17,353 bases of DNA from Candidatus Pacearchaeota archaeon (lineage in GTDB: Archaea; Nanobdellota; Nanobdellia; Pacearchaeales; GW2011-AR1), in NCBI GenBank assembly GCA_017609045.1, contig JAFCES010000005.1, forward strand, positions 1 through 17,353, read 5' to 3'. Shown in pieces: positions 1 to 6,837 of this stretch. Below the pieces are notes generated by a model. It did no database searches. It was not told the DNA's origin and saw only the letters and a program-made list of their open reading frames with translations. Both the position numbers and the translations under genes were made by a program. Position 1 is the first letter of the stretch, and every line of letters starts with the position of its first letter.

Positions 1-3
1 ATT

Positions 4-258
4 ATGAAAACTAAATTAAGCAAGAAGGAAGTAGAAGAGAAGATAGAAGATTTTTTTAAGGATATAGAAAAGAGGAAGCCAGAAGAAATAAGGAAAATAA
101 AAAGACTGGCAATGCATTATAATATTAAACTTGGAGAGAAAAGAAAAAAGTTCTGCAAGCATTGTTATTCTCCTAAGTTAAAAGTGAAAGGGATAAGAAG
201 AGGTATGAAAATAGTGGAGTGTGAAGCTTGTGGGAAGATAAGTAGATGGAAAGTGTAA
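4..258 (+). CDS. rnp4: Ribonuclease P protein component 4 (Rpp21/Rnp4 family)
   Basis: Protein subunit of archaeal RNase P, which removes 5' leaders from pre-tRNAs in complex with the catalytic RNA. The 84-aa product has the Rpr2/Rpp21 layout: a charged helical N-terminus (about residues 5-45) followed by a small zinc ribbon. The ribbon has C51-x2-C54 in FCKHCYSP and C73-x2-C76 in CEACG, with the basic RR and RW residues typical of the family around it. The stretch LAMHYNIKLGEKRKKFCKHC closely resembles the family helix-to-ribbon junction. It is a little shorter than most archaeal homologues, and the missing part would be at the N-terminus. The window begins only 3 nt before the ATG, so an upstream start cannot be excluded. 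The family assignment rests on the paired CxxC knuckles plus this junction and is fairly secure. Confidence 0.85.
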   Translation: MKTKLSKKEVEEKIEDFFKDIEKRKPEEIRKIKRLAMHYNIKLGEKRKKFCKHCYSPKLKVKGIRRGMKIVECEACGKISRWKV

Positions 259-506
259 AATTGGATGGGGTTGTTAGAAGTGTAGAAGAAATTGAAGCAG
301 GAAGAAAATATTAATTGGTTGGGATTGAAGGCAGGAGAATAATGAGGGGAAGAAATATTAAATTTAACGTTACCTCTAATTTTCAATATTTAATGATGGT
401 GGATTTTTTATGATAGATAGGAACTAAGAAAATTTTAAGCGAAATTTTAGAATAAACTAAGTAGAGAAAAGCTTAAATATAGAAGGTTATTAAAAAAAGA
501 ACTCAA
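259..506. other. Gene-free stretch between rnp4 and the GH130 gene
   Basis: The 248 bp hold no convincing gene: only very short ORFs (for example an 18-codon ATG ORF near 342) without recognisable motifs. The left part is purine-rich on the plus strand and the right part is A+T-rich. A promoter for the next gene lies at its right edge. No hairpin terminator, tRNA or repeat array was seen. Confidence 0.5.
472..480 (+). promoter_or_regulatory. TATA box of the GH130 gene
   Basis: CTTAAATAT lies centred about 30 bp before the ATG at 507. With the usual archaeal TATA-to-start distance of roughly 26 bp, transcription would start near 502, giving a leader of only a few nucleotides. Inferred from position and sequence only. 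Confidence 0.45.
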
Positions 507-1625
507 ATGGGTGTAAATCCAGCTGATATTTCAGATAAGCCACTAGATTTAGAAACAATCTTAGTTAGGGGGAGAGAAGGAATTCTTTTAAAAGCAAGCA
601 AAAGGACAGGAGAGATAGGGGTTTTAAATCCTTCACTTTACCAAGACTCTAAAGAAAGTCCATGGCCTTTTGTTTATAGAACCAGAAGAAAAAATAGGTG
701 GGGAGAATATTCTACAATTGATTTTAGATGGTTAGAAAACCCAAGGGAGTTAAGTGAAGAGAGCAATGTCCTAATTGAACCTACAAGGTCCTATGAATGC
801 GCTGGATGTGAAGACCCGAGAGTCACGCTTGTTCCAGATATGAGATGCCCTTCTGCTGGAAACATTTATGCTATAACATATACTGCTTATGATGGTAGAA
901 ATCCAAGGATTGGTTTAGCTGTAACACAAGACTTCAAAACAATAGAAAAGTTGGGAATGATAGGACCTGATATTCCTCTAAATATAGCGATAGATATAGT
1001 GGGAGATGAGCGTTACAAAAGAGTCTGGAGTAAAATGTTGGGGAGAAGGAGAGATGGTGGGCTTATGCTTCCTGTTAAAGATGCTTCCTTACATTTTAAC
1101 GGGGAATGGAAACTAATCCTTAGATTAGAGCCTGATATGTTCATAGTGTCTGCAAGCAATTTAGAACAATTTAGAGATAAGAATTACTGGATAAATTTTC
1201 TCAGAAATCTGGAGAGCCATGTGTTAATAAGAGCTGAAAAGCCATTTATCAAAGTCGGCCTTGGTTCTCCTCCAGTAAACATTCTTGGGAGAAGAATAGG
1301 AATATATCATGGTGTTACCTCTAGCACCTCTGGCTACAGGTATTATGGGAGCTTTTTTGAAGTGGATAAAAATTATGGTGTTGTTTCTGTACTTCGGAAT
1401 CCTTTACTAAGACCAGAAACTAAAAATTGTATGTTAAGAGAGTTTGGAGAAAAAGGAGAAGAAATAAGAAAAATGATTGTGTTTCCTACAGCAATGTTGA
1501 CAGACCCAAAAGATAAAGATTCTCTTGTTCTTTATTCTGGTATTGGAGATAGAGAGATAGGTTACAGAACAACAAGTTTAAAATGGTTATGTGAAGAATT
1601 AGACAAAAGCAGAATTACAGCTTAA
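507..1625 (+). CDS. GH130-family glycoside phosphorylase/hydrolase-like protein
   Basis: Predicted five-bladed beta-propeller of the GH130 family, whose characterised members phosphorolyse or hydrolyse beta-mannosides (mannosyl-glucose, mannooligosaccharides, N-glycan-type mannosyl-GlcNAc). The 372 aa match the usual family length. Visible signature segments in order are NPSLY (41-45), CEDPRVT (101-107), YTAYDG (125-130; D129 corresponds to the expected catalytic Asp position), KDASL (191-195), GLGSPP (251-256), IYHGV (267-270), RNPLLRP (297-303) and VFPTA (325-329), then LYSGIGDREIGYRT near the C-terminus. The substrate cannot be read from sequence. No signal peptide is seen, so it should be cytosolic. 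No sugar transporter or kinase is adjacent, so the pathway is open. Start chosen at the ATG just after the TATA box. Confidence 0.82.
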   Translation: MGVNPADISDKPLDLETILVRGREGILLKASKRTGEIGVLNPSLYQDSKESPWPFVYRTRRKNRWGEYSTIDFRWLENPRELSEESNVLIEPTRSYECAGCEDPRVTLVPDMRCPSAGNIYAITYTAYDGRNPRIGLAVTQDFKTIEKLGMIGPDIPLNIAIDIVGDERYKRVWSKMLGRRRDGGLMLPVKDASLHFNGEWKLILRLEPDMFIVSASNLEQFRDKNYWINFLRNLESHVLIRAEKPFIKVGLGSPPVNILGRRIGIYHGVTSSTSGYRYYGSFFEVDKNYGVVSVLRNPLLRPETKNCMLREFGEKGEEIRKMIVFPTAMLTDPKDKDSLVLYSGIGDREIGYRTTSLKWLCEELDKSRITA

Positions 1626-1636
1626 AAAATCAGAAA

Positions 1637-1831
1637 TCAGAATTTCTTAAACTTGCTTATTTCCTCAATTAAATCTACTTGTCCTAAAAACATAGCTCTA
1701 CAACAATATCTTTCTAAGCCCAACTCATCTAAAACTTTTCCAGGGTTTTCTCCTTTAGATGTTCTCTCTTTAAATTTCTCCCATAAATGAGCAATAGGCT
1801 TTCCACAACTGAAGCAACGGCAGGGGATCAA
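1637..1831 (-). CDS. rpoN: DNA-directed RNA polymerase subunit N (Rpb10)
   Basis: Small zinc-binding RNA polymerase subunit that sits at the RpoD/RpoL assembly platform. The 64-aa protein is full length for the family and shows the zinc motif C6-x2-C9 ... C43-C44 (FSCGK and RYCCR), plus VLDELGLERYCC and QVDLIEE. The start is a TTG: it gives the conserved MIP beginning, an in-frame TAG lies a few codons upstream, and a Shine-Dalgarno-like AGGAG (minus strand, plus positions 1841-1845) lies 9 nt before it. In most archaea rpoN follows rps9. Here it is far from rps9, on the opposite strand, 23 nt downstream of a LAGLIDADG-type gene, and convergent with the GH130 gene. It is probably cotranscribed with the endonuclease-like gene. 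Confidence 0.93.
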   Translation of the reverse strand: MIPCRCFSCGKPIAHLWEKFKERTSKGENPGKVLDELGLERYCCRAMFLGQVDLIEEISKFKKF

Positions 1832-1854
1832 AATTTTAAGCTCCTATTGTAAAT

Positions 1855-3216
1855 TCAATACAATATTTTTTTATTTATGAATATCTGTTTTGGATAATTT
1901 TTAGAGTGAACATAGCCTAATTTCTCCAAAACTCTTACTTGAGCATAAACTTTCTTCTTTTTTAAAGCTTTCGCAAGTTCGTTATTAGTTACCCCTTGAT
2001 TTTGTTTTATTATATTTAGAATATTTTTGAATCTTTTTTCTAACTTGCCTTTCCCAAAACAGACTAAATTCGCGTTATTTACTTTTTTGACATGAAGCAT
2101 ATAAGGAAGAATCTGGTCTCTAAACTTATTTTTATTATAAGTAACAAAGTTACTACCATCATATCTTTTAAATAAATCTAATTTCTTAAGATGCATTCTA
2201 AAGATTTCTGTAAGACTATCATTTTTACAAGACCACCTAAAACAAGAATCTTCTAAGAAGACATTTCCTTCTGCATCAAATAAGCCTGCAAAAAAGATGT
2301 TGGGATTTTCTATAGTATTAAGAAACTCATTTAAGTTTTCTTCTAAATACTTAAAAAAGGATACCAAGATACCATTTGTAACATGTACTGAAAACGCGTA
2401 TCCTTTTCTTTTATGTTTTATTCTCACTACATAGTTAAATCTCCTATCCCTTGGTAATTTTTCAGTTTTTGCTATATATAAGACAGTGATTGGATTTTGA
2501 TTAGTTAATTTTTTTAAATATTTCTTAACAAATGAAAGTATTTCTTCTTCTTTATTCATAATCCCTAGTCTTCCACCCCCTGTTTTATCCCCTATCCATA
2601 GGCCAAAAAAATATAGAAAATCATTATTCAACATTATCTTTATTGGAAATTTTAGAACGAATTCCTTTTTAGTTTTATTAGAGTAGGTTATATAACTCAC
2701 TTCTATAAAATTTTTCTTCTTTTTTATATAATTAAATTTTCTCGCTCCAAAATTAATCAATTTTTGATAAGAAAGAAACCATTTCTCAAAATCTAGAGAA
2801 GAATTTTTTAATATTGCGTTTAAATTTGGGATTTCTTGTTTCCATTTTTTTAATTTTTTATGTCTTATATCTCTACCATTTTTTAAGATTTTTTTGTTAT
2901 AGTCATCTCTATAGTAAGTTAAAATTGTGTTTTTGTTTATTTCTTTTTTTGAGATTATTTTTGTACTCAATATTTTTTTAATTAGATGCTCCGGTAAGGA
3001 AGAAAAATAACCGTTTTTATAACCTCTAAAAGAAGAGTAAGGTACTTTAAGAAATTTGCTTGCCTTTTCTGAATTTCCAAATTTTAAAGTTAGCTTAGAA
3101 AAAATCTTTCCTATGAATTTAGGGTCTAATTTAAACATTAAATCGTTTTTATAATTTTTAATTGGCATAAAAGATGTATGCTGTTTGTATTTATAAACTT
3201 TTCTATTCAGAAACAT
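1855..3216 (-). CDS. Free-standing LAGLIDADG homing-endonuclease-like protein
   Basis: The 453-aa protein carries two LAGLIDADG-type helices about 105 residues apart: FFGLWIGDK (203-211, acidic D210) and FFAGLFDAEGN (308-318, acidic E316). This is the single-chain two-motif arrangement that builds one monomeric endonuclease active site. Residues about 45-70 look like a helix-turn-helix (SEKASKFLKVPYSSFRGYK), and about 395-450 like a winged helix (GVTNNELAKAL ... VRVLEKLGYV). It is not inside an intron or intein: both neighbours are complete. The coding strand is very A+T- and Lys-rich. An in-frame ATG at 3168 is an alternative start; a TATA-like TTTATAAA at 3190-3197 would make that form leaderless. 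It could be an active mobile nuclease or a domesticated DNA-binding protein. Confidence 0.78.
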   Translation of the reverse strand: MFLNRKVYKYKQHTSFMPIKNYKNDLMFKLDPKFIGKIFSKLTLKFGNSEKASKFLKVPYSSFRGYKNGYFSSLPEHLIKKILSTKIISKKEINKNTILTYYRDDYNKKILKNGRDIRHKKLKKWKQEIPNLNAILKNSSLDFEKWFLSYQKLINFGARKFNYIKKKKNFIEVSYITYSNKTKKEFVLKFPIKIMLNNDFLYFFGLWIGDKTGGGRLGIMNKEEEILSFVKKYLKKLTNQNPITVLYIAKTEKLPRDRRFNYVVRIKHKRKGYAFSVHVTNGILVSFFKYLEENLNEFLNTIENPNIFFAGLFDAEGNVFLEDSCFRWSCKNDSLTEIFRMHLKKLDLFKRYDGSNFVTYNKNKFRDQILPYMLHVKKVNNANLVCFGKGKLEKRFKNILNIIKQNQGVTNNELAKALKKKKVYAQVRVLEKLGYVHSKNYPKQIFINKKILY

Positions 3217-3291
3217 TATATAGGAATAATCATTTTTAACTTCTTTTCATAGCAAGATATTTAAAGGTCAAATGAGGGATAGGATTAAGAG
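3217..3291. promoter_or_regulatory. Divergent promoter region with a shared TATA-like element
   Basis: The element ATATTTAAAG (about 3258-3267) contains the palindromic core TTTAAA, so it could serve both strands. On the plus strand it predicts a start near 3288, giving a leader of about 40 nt to the ATG at 3328. On the minus strand it predicts a start near 3236, giving a leader of about 20 nt to the ATG at 3216. Inferred from sequence only. Confidence 0.45.
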
Positions 3292-3327
3292 GTGATTAGG
3301 CCTCAGACTATTTCTGAGGAGGTTAAG

Positions 3328-3591
3328 ATGGAAGAAGAAACTGGGAGAACAGTAAGAGTCATAATTGATGCAGGTGAAGTCTCATTTGCTGGATTAGAAG
3401 ATGTATTAATGGAGAGTGTTGATAAAACTCAAGCCAGGAAAAGAGCAGAAAGGGTATTTGGGACATTTTCAGAAATAGTTATATTTGATGGAAGATTATA
3501 TGAAAGAGTGCCTGGAAGCCATATTTCTTATGAGATAGAAGGGAGAGTTATTAGGGAAGCTAAGTATATTTCAAAGCAAAAGGAAAATTAA
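3328..3591 (+). CDS. Small protein of unknown function, first gene of the MacB-type operon
   Basis: I do not recognise this family. The 87-aa product (from the ATG at 3328) is acidic and basic throughout, predicted alpha/beta, with no Cys and no membrane segment. The segment RVIIDAGEVSFAGLEDVLME resembles a beta-strand plus helix, and FSEIVIFDGRLYERV a second strand pair. The ATG at 3328 is preferred because GAGGAGG ends 5 nt before it, one of the best Shine-Dalgarno matches in the window. A GTG at 3292 would add 12 residues in frame. The next gene starts 2 nt after its stop, so it is almost certainly cotranscribed with the ABC transporter. An accessory or regulatory role is only a guess from context. 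Confidence 0.68.
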   Translation: MEEETGRTVRVIIDAGEVSFAGLEDVLMESVDKTQARKRAERVFGTFSEIVIFDGRLYERVPGSHISYEIEGRVIREAKYISKQKEN

Positions 3592-3593
3592 AA

Positions 3594-4274
3594 ATGGCAG
3601 AAACACAAGAAATAATCAAACTTGAAAATGCGCATAAAGATTATAGAATGGGAGAATCTGTTATTCATGCAGTTGAATCTATAGATCTCAATATTAAAAA
3701 AGGAGACTTTATTGCTATTGTGGGCCCTTCTGGAAGTGGTAAGTCGACTATAATGAATCTGGTGGGAGCTTTAGACTTGGCAAGCAAAGGAGATATTTTT
3801 CTTGATGGACAAAACATAGAGAACCTTAGTGAGAGTGAATTGGCTCAGATAAGGGGGAGAAAAGTGGGATTTATATTCCAGACTTTTAACTTAATTCCTA
3901 CTTTAACAGCTTTGGAAAATGTGATGTTGCCTATGATGTTTCAGGACATAGGAAGAGAAGAAAGAAGGGAAAGAGCTGAAAAGCTGTTGAAAGATGTAGG
4001 TTTGGAAAAAAGGACTAACCATTTACCTGCAGAGTTAAGTGGAGGAGAGAGGCAGAGAGTTGCTATTGCGAGAGCTCTTGTCAATAATCCAGAAGTTATT
4101 CTTGCAGATGAACCAACTGGAAATCTTGACACAAAAACTGGTAGGCAGGTATTAGAAATACTTAAAAACCTTAATAAACAAGGAAAAACAGTAATCATGG
4201 TCACCCACGACCTTGAGATGGCGAGAGAAGCTAAGCATATCATAAGACTAAGGGATGGGAAGATTGAAAAATGA
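3594..4274 (+). CDS. ABC transporter ATP-binding protein, MacB/LolD type
   Basis: Cytosolic ATPase subunit of a type VII (MacB/LolD/FtsE-like) ABC system. The 226-aa protein has every motif: Walker A GPSGSGKST (44-52), Q-loop Q96 in FQTFNLIPTLTALENV, ABC signature LSGGERQRVAIARAL (148-162), Walker B VILADEPTGNLD (168-179, catalytic E173) and H-loop H205 in MVTHD. The LTALENVMLPM and DEPTGNLDTKTG segments are characteristic of the MacB/LolD group, not of nutrient importers. Its stop codon overlaps the next ATG by 4 bp (ATGA), so it is translationally coupled to the secreted partner. The permease lies two genes downstream. These systems transduce ATP hydrolysis to the extracytoplasmic side. The substrate is unknown. 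Confidence 0.95.
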   Translation: MAETQEIIKLENAHKDYRMGESVIHAVESIDLNIKKGDFIAIVGPSGSGKSTIMNLVGALDLASKGDIFLDGQNIENLSESELAQIRGRKVGFIFQTFNLIPTLTALENVMLPMMFQDIGREERRERAEKLLKDVGLEKRTNHLPAELSGGERQRVAIARALVNNPEVILADEPTGNLDTKTGRQVLEILKNLNKQGKTVIMVTHDLEMAREAKHIIRLRDGKIEK

Positions 4275-5149
4275 ATAGAAAAATTTTAATTTTAATCATA
4301 GCACTTATCCTATTTTTAAGTTTGATTCAGCCAGCTTTAGCTGTAAGCATAAAATCAGTATCTTCGAGTTCTACTGAGATACAGCCAGGAGAGATAATAA
4401 AAGTGGAGTTGACAATAGAAAACAATCTTAATTCAGATGTAGAAGGGGTTGTGATAAGTTTAGATTTAAATAAGGTTCCTTTTGCTCCATATCAATCTTC
4501 AAACCAGAAAACGTTGGATGAGATAGAAGAAGATAGAGAGGAAGATGTAGAATTTAAGTTAATAGCAGATTCAAATGCAAAATCAGGAACCTATAAATTT
4601 CCTGTAACAATTAAATATACTTTAGATAATGAGCCAGGAAATTCTAGTGGAGTGATAAGCTTAATTATAAACGCTCAACCAAAAATAAAGGCAGAGGTAG
4701 AAGATTCTGTTTTGATTAAAGGCCAGACTAAAGAGCTAACAATAAAGGTGACAAATTCTGGTTTAGGGGATGCCAAATTTTTAACCATAAAGCTAGGAAT
4801 AGTAAAAGGAATTAAGCTTCTAAGCTCAGACAGTATTTATATTGGTGATGTAGATAGTGATGATTTTGATACAGCCAACTTCAAAGTTTCTGTAGACAAG
4901 GAAGCTCCTTCAACACTTTCACTGCCTGTGGAAATAACCTATTTAGATTCAAGAAATAAAGAGTTTACAGAAAAAGAAAACCTTGTTTTAAGAGCTTATA
5001 CAAAAAAACAAGCTATTAGTCTTGGCTTAATTAAAAAAAGCAGAACTTTAATTTACGTGATAAGTATAGTTATCTTAATAGTTCTCTTTATAGTTTACAG
5101 GAAAATCAAGAAGAGAAGAAAATTGAAAAGAGAAAAAGAGAGTAGATAG
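4271..5149 (+). CDS. Secreted, C-terminally anchored beta-sandwich protein (COG1361/CARDB-like)
   Basis: The 292-aa protein has an N-terminal signal peptide (hydrophobic residues about 5-20, ending ALA at about 22-24), then two Ig-like repeats of roughly 105-110 residues. Each begins with a strand pair of the type EIQPGEIIKVELTIENN and VLIKGQTKELTIKVTNSG. A transmembrane helix (about 257-275, IYVISIVILIVLFIV) and a strongly basic tail KKRRKLKRE follow. This places both sandwich domains outside the cell and the tail inside. Such CARDB/S-layer-homology-like proteins commonly sit between a MacB-type ATPase and its permease in archaea, where they probably act as the extracytoplasmic binding or adaptor part. 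It overlaps the ATPase gene by 4 bp and is 7 nt from the permease gene. Confidence 0.82.
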   Translation: MNRKILILIIALILFLSLIQPALAVSIKSVSSSSTEIQPGEIIKVELTIENNLNSDVEGVVISLDLNKVPFAPYQSSNQKTLDEIEEDREEDVEFKLIADSNAKSGTYKFPVTIKYTLDNEPGNSSGVISLIINAQPKIKAEVEDSVLIKGQTKELTIKVTNSGLGDAKFLTIKLGIVKGIKLLSSDSIYIGDVDSDDFDTANFKVSVDKEAPSTLSLPVEITYLDSRNKEFTEKENLVLRAYTKKQAISLGLIKKSRTLIYVISIVILIVLFIVYRKIKKRRKLKREKESR

Positions 5150-5156
5150 GAGAAAA

Positions 5157-6362
5157 ATGAAAGACTACTTCTTTCTTGCATTCAACAATCTTAAAAGAAG
5201 AAAGCTGAGAAGTTGGCTAACTATGCTTGGAATTTTCATTGGTATAGCTGCTGTTGTTGCTTTGATAAGTTTGGGGCAGGGTTTACAAGATTATATAACA
5301 GAACAATTTGAGATGATGGGGGCAAATAAACTAATTGTTATGCCTGGCAGAGGAATGGGAATGATGACAGCTGATAAACTAACTTCCAAAGACTTAAATG
5401 TTATTGAAAAAACAAAAGGAGTTGATATGGCTACAGCAGTTGTTTATTCTGTTAGTTTAATTAAATTTAAAGATGAAGTAAAGTCTATTTTTGTTATCGG
5501 CTTGCCCACGGATAAGACAGCTGATATTTTCAAAGAGATGGGGGGGTTTGAAGCTGAAAAAGGTCGAGATTTGAAAGAGGGAGAGAGAGATAAGGTAGTT
5601 ATAGGTTATCTTCTTGCTAAGGATAATGGTTTTTTTGAAAAAGCAGTTAGCTTGCGAGACAAGCTTGTTATAAAAGAAAAGGAGTTTAGAGTAGTTGGAA
5701 TAATGAAGCAGATAGGTAATCCTGGAGATGATAGCCAGGTTTACATACCTATTGACACAGCAAAAGAAATTTTAGATAAAAAAGATGAGATAGACGCTGT
5801 ATATGTTCAAACAAAAGATGGCTTTGTGCCTGAACAAGTTGCAGAAAATCTAGAAAAACAACTGAGAAAATCCAGGAATGAGAAAGAGGGTGAAGAGACT
5901 TTCAATATTCAAACTTTTGAAAAGCTGCTTGAAACTTTTCAAAAAGTTTTTTCTGTTGTTCAGGGAGTTTTAGTGGGTATAGCTGCTATCTCTCTTTTGG
6001 TTGGAGGAGTAGGGATAATGAATACCATGTATACAGCTGTATTGGAAAGGACAAAAGAAATAGGGACAATGAAGGCAGTAGGAGCTAAAAACTCTGATAT
6101 TCTCTTGATTTTTTTATTTGAATCTGGACTTCTCGGACTTATCGGTGGGTTGATTGGAATAGTCATTGGAGTTGGTTTAGGAAAAGGAGCTGAATATATA
6201 GCTAGAATGGCTTTAGGAGTATCTTTATTCAGAGCGAGTTTTCCTTTATGGCTTATTTTTGGAGCTTTAGTTTTTTCCTTTGTTATTGGTTCAGCTTCTG
6301 GAATTCTGCCTGCAATACAAGCTGCAAAATTAAAACCGGTTGATGCTTTAAGATACGAGTAA
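5157..6362 (+). CDS. ABC transporter permease, MacB/FtsX family
   Basis: Membrane subunit partnering the ATPase encoded two genes upstream. The 401-aa protein has the MacB topology: a short cytosolic start with NLKRRKLRSWLTMLGIFIGI, TM1 at about 20-40, a large extracytoplasmic MacB_PCD-type domain (about 45-270), then three C-terminal helices (about 272-292, 318-342, 365-390). The cytosolic loop after TM2 carries ERTKEIGTMKAVGAKNSDI (from residue 297), the FtsX-family coupling motif, and the C-terminus ends AAKLKPVDALRYE as in typical MacB/FtsX permeases. A Shine-Dalgarno-like AGGAG lies 5 nt before the ATG. A macrolide-export role cannot be inferred; with the beta-sandwich partner, envelope remodelling or export are the likelier options. 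Confidence 0.94.
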   Translation: MKDYFFLAFNNLKRRKLRSWLTMLGIFIGIAAVVALISLGQGLQDYITEQFEMMGANKLIVMPGRGMGMMTADKLTSKDLNVIEKTKGVDMATAVVYSVSLIKFKDEVKSIFVIGLPTDKTADIFKEMGGFEAEKGRDLKEGERDKVVIGYLLAKDNGFFEKAVSLRDKLVIKEKEFRVVGIMKQIGNPGDDSQVYIPIDTAKEILDKKDEIDAVYVQTKDGFVPEQVAENLEKQLRKSRNEKEGEETFNIQTFEKLLETFQKVFSVVQGVLVGIAAISLLVGGVGIMNTMYTAVLERTKEIGTMKAVGAKNSDILLIFLFESGLLGLIGGLIGIVIGVGLGKGAEYIARMALGVSLFRASFPLWLIFGALVFSFVIGSASGILPAIQAAKLKPVDALRYE

Positions 6363-6758
6363 ATGGCTTACATATTTTTAGCTTTTGATACAAAAAAAGT
6401 GCTTCAGATGAATCTCGGATATCTAAGGTACAAAAGAGAGATATCTATGGCGGAGGTTAATGGAACACTTTTAGAAAAAGTGGGTGTTCTTAAAAAATCT
6501 GGTGAATTATGTTCAGATGATACAGGAGAAGGCGCTGAAATGCTTTTAGAACTTACAAGCCCGGATATAAAGGAAGCTGAAAGACGTCACATGGAACCAG
6601 TAATTTTGGTTGACGATGCCAGAAATATTTTTTATGTGAGAAATAGGGATGAAAAGGGCAAGGATTTTCTAGATGATGTCATTTATAAGGTGTTTGGAGA
6701 CGGATATGAGGCTGGTTTGGGATTTCTCAAAAAAAATATGGTTGGTAAACAAGAATAG
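6363..6758 (+). CDS. Unknown small protein coupled to the MacB-type permease
   Basis: Family not recognised. The ATG immediately follows the permease stop (TAAATG), which suggests coupling and membership of the same operon. The 131-aa product has no signal peptide or membrane segment and is predicted alpha/beta. Internal landmarks are GTLLEKVGVLKKSGELC, then AEMLLELTSPDIKEAERRH, then a strand-like VILVDDARNIFYVRNRDEKG and a C-terminal helix. An in-frame ATG at 6447 (MAEVNGTLLEK) is a plausible alternative start, and the first 28 residues look less domain-like. With the small protein at 3328 it flanks the transporter core on both sides, so it may be an accessory factor; that is inference only. 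Confidence 0.6.
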   Translation: MAYIFLAFDTKKVLQMNLGYLRYKREISMAEVNGTLLEKVGVLKKSGELCSDDTGEGAEMLLELTSPDIKEAERRHMEPVILVDDARNIFYVRNRDEKGKDFLDDVIYKVFGDGYEAGLGFLKKNMVGKQE

Positions 6759-6837
6759 AAAGTTAAATTTAAAACAATATGAATAAAGTTTATATTATAA
6801 AAAATTAAATTAAAAGAGGCAAAAAAACCGAAGTTCA

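Noticed and set aside
165..386. 73-codon minus-strand ORF across the rnp4 3' end
   Set aside because: It overlaps the zinc-ribbon codons of rnp4, and its product is Phe/Ser-rich without motifs.
1626..1636. Direct repeat of ATCAGAA between the convergent GH130 and rpoN genes
   Set aside because: Two 7-bp copies in an A-rich 11-bp spacer; too short to call a site or terminator.
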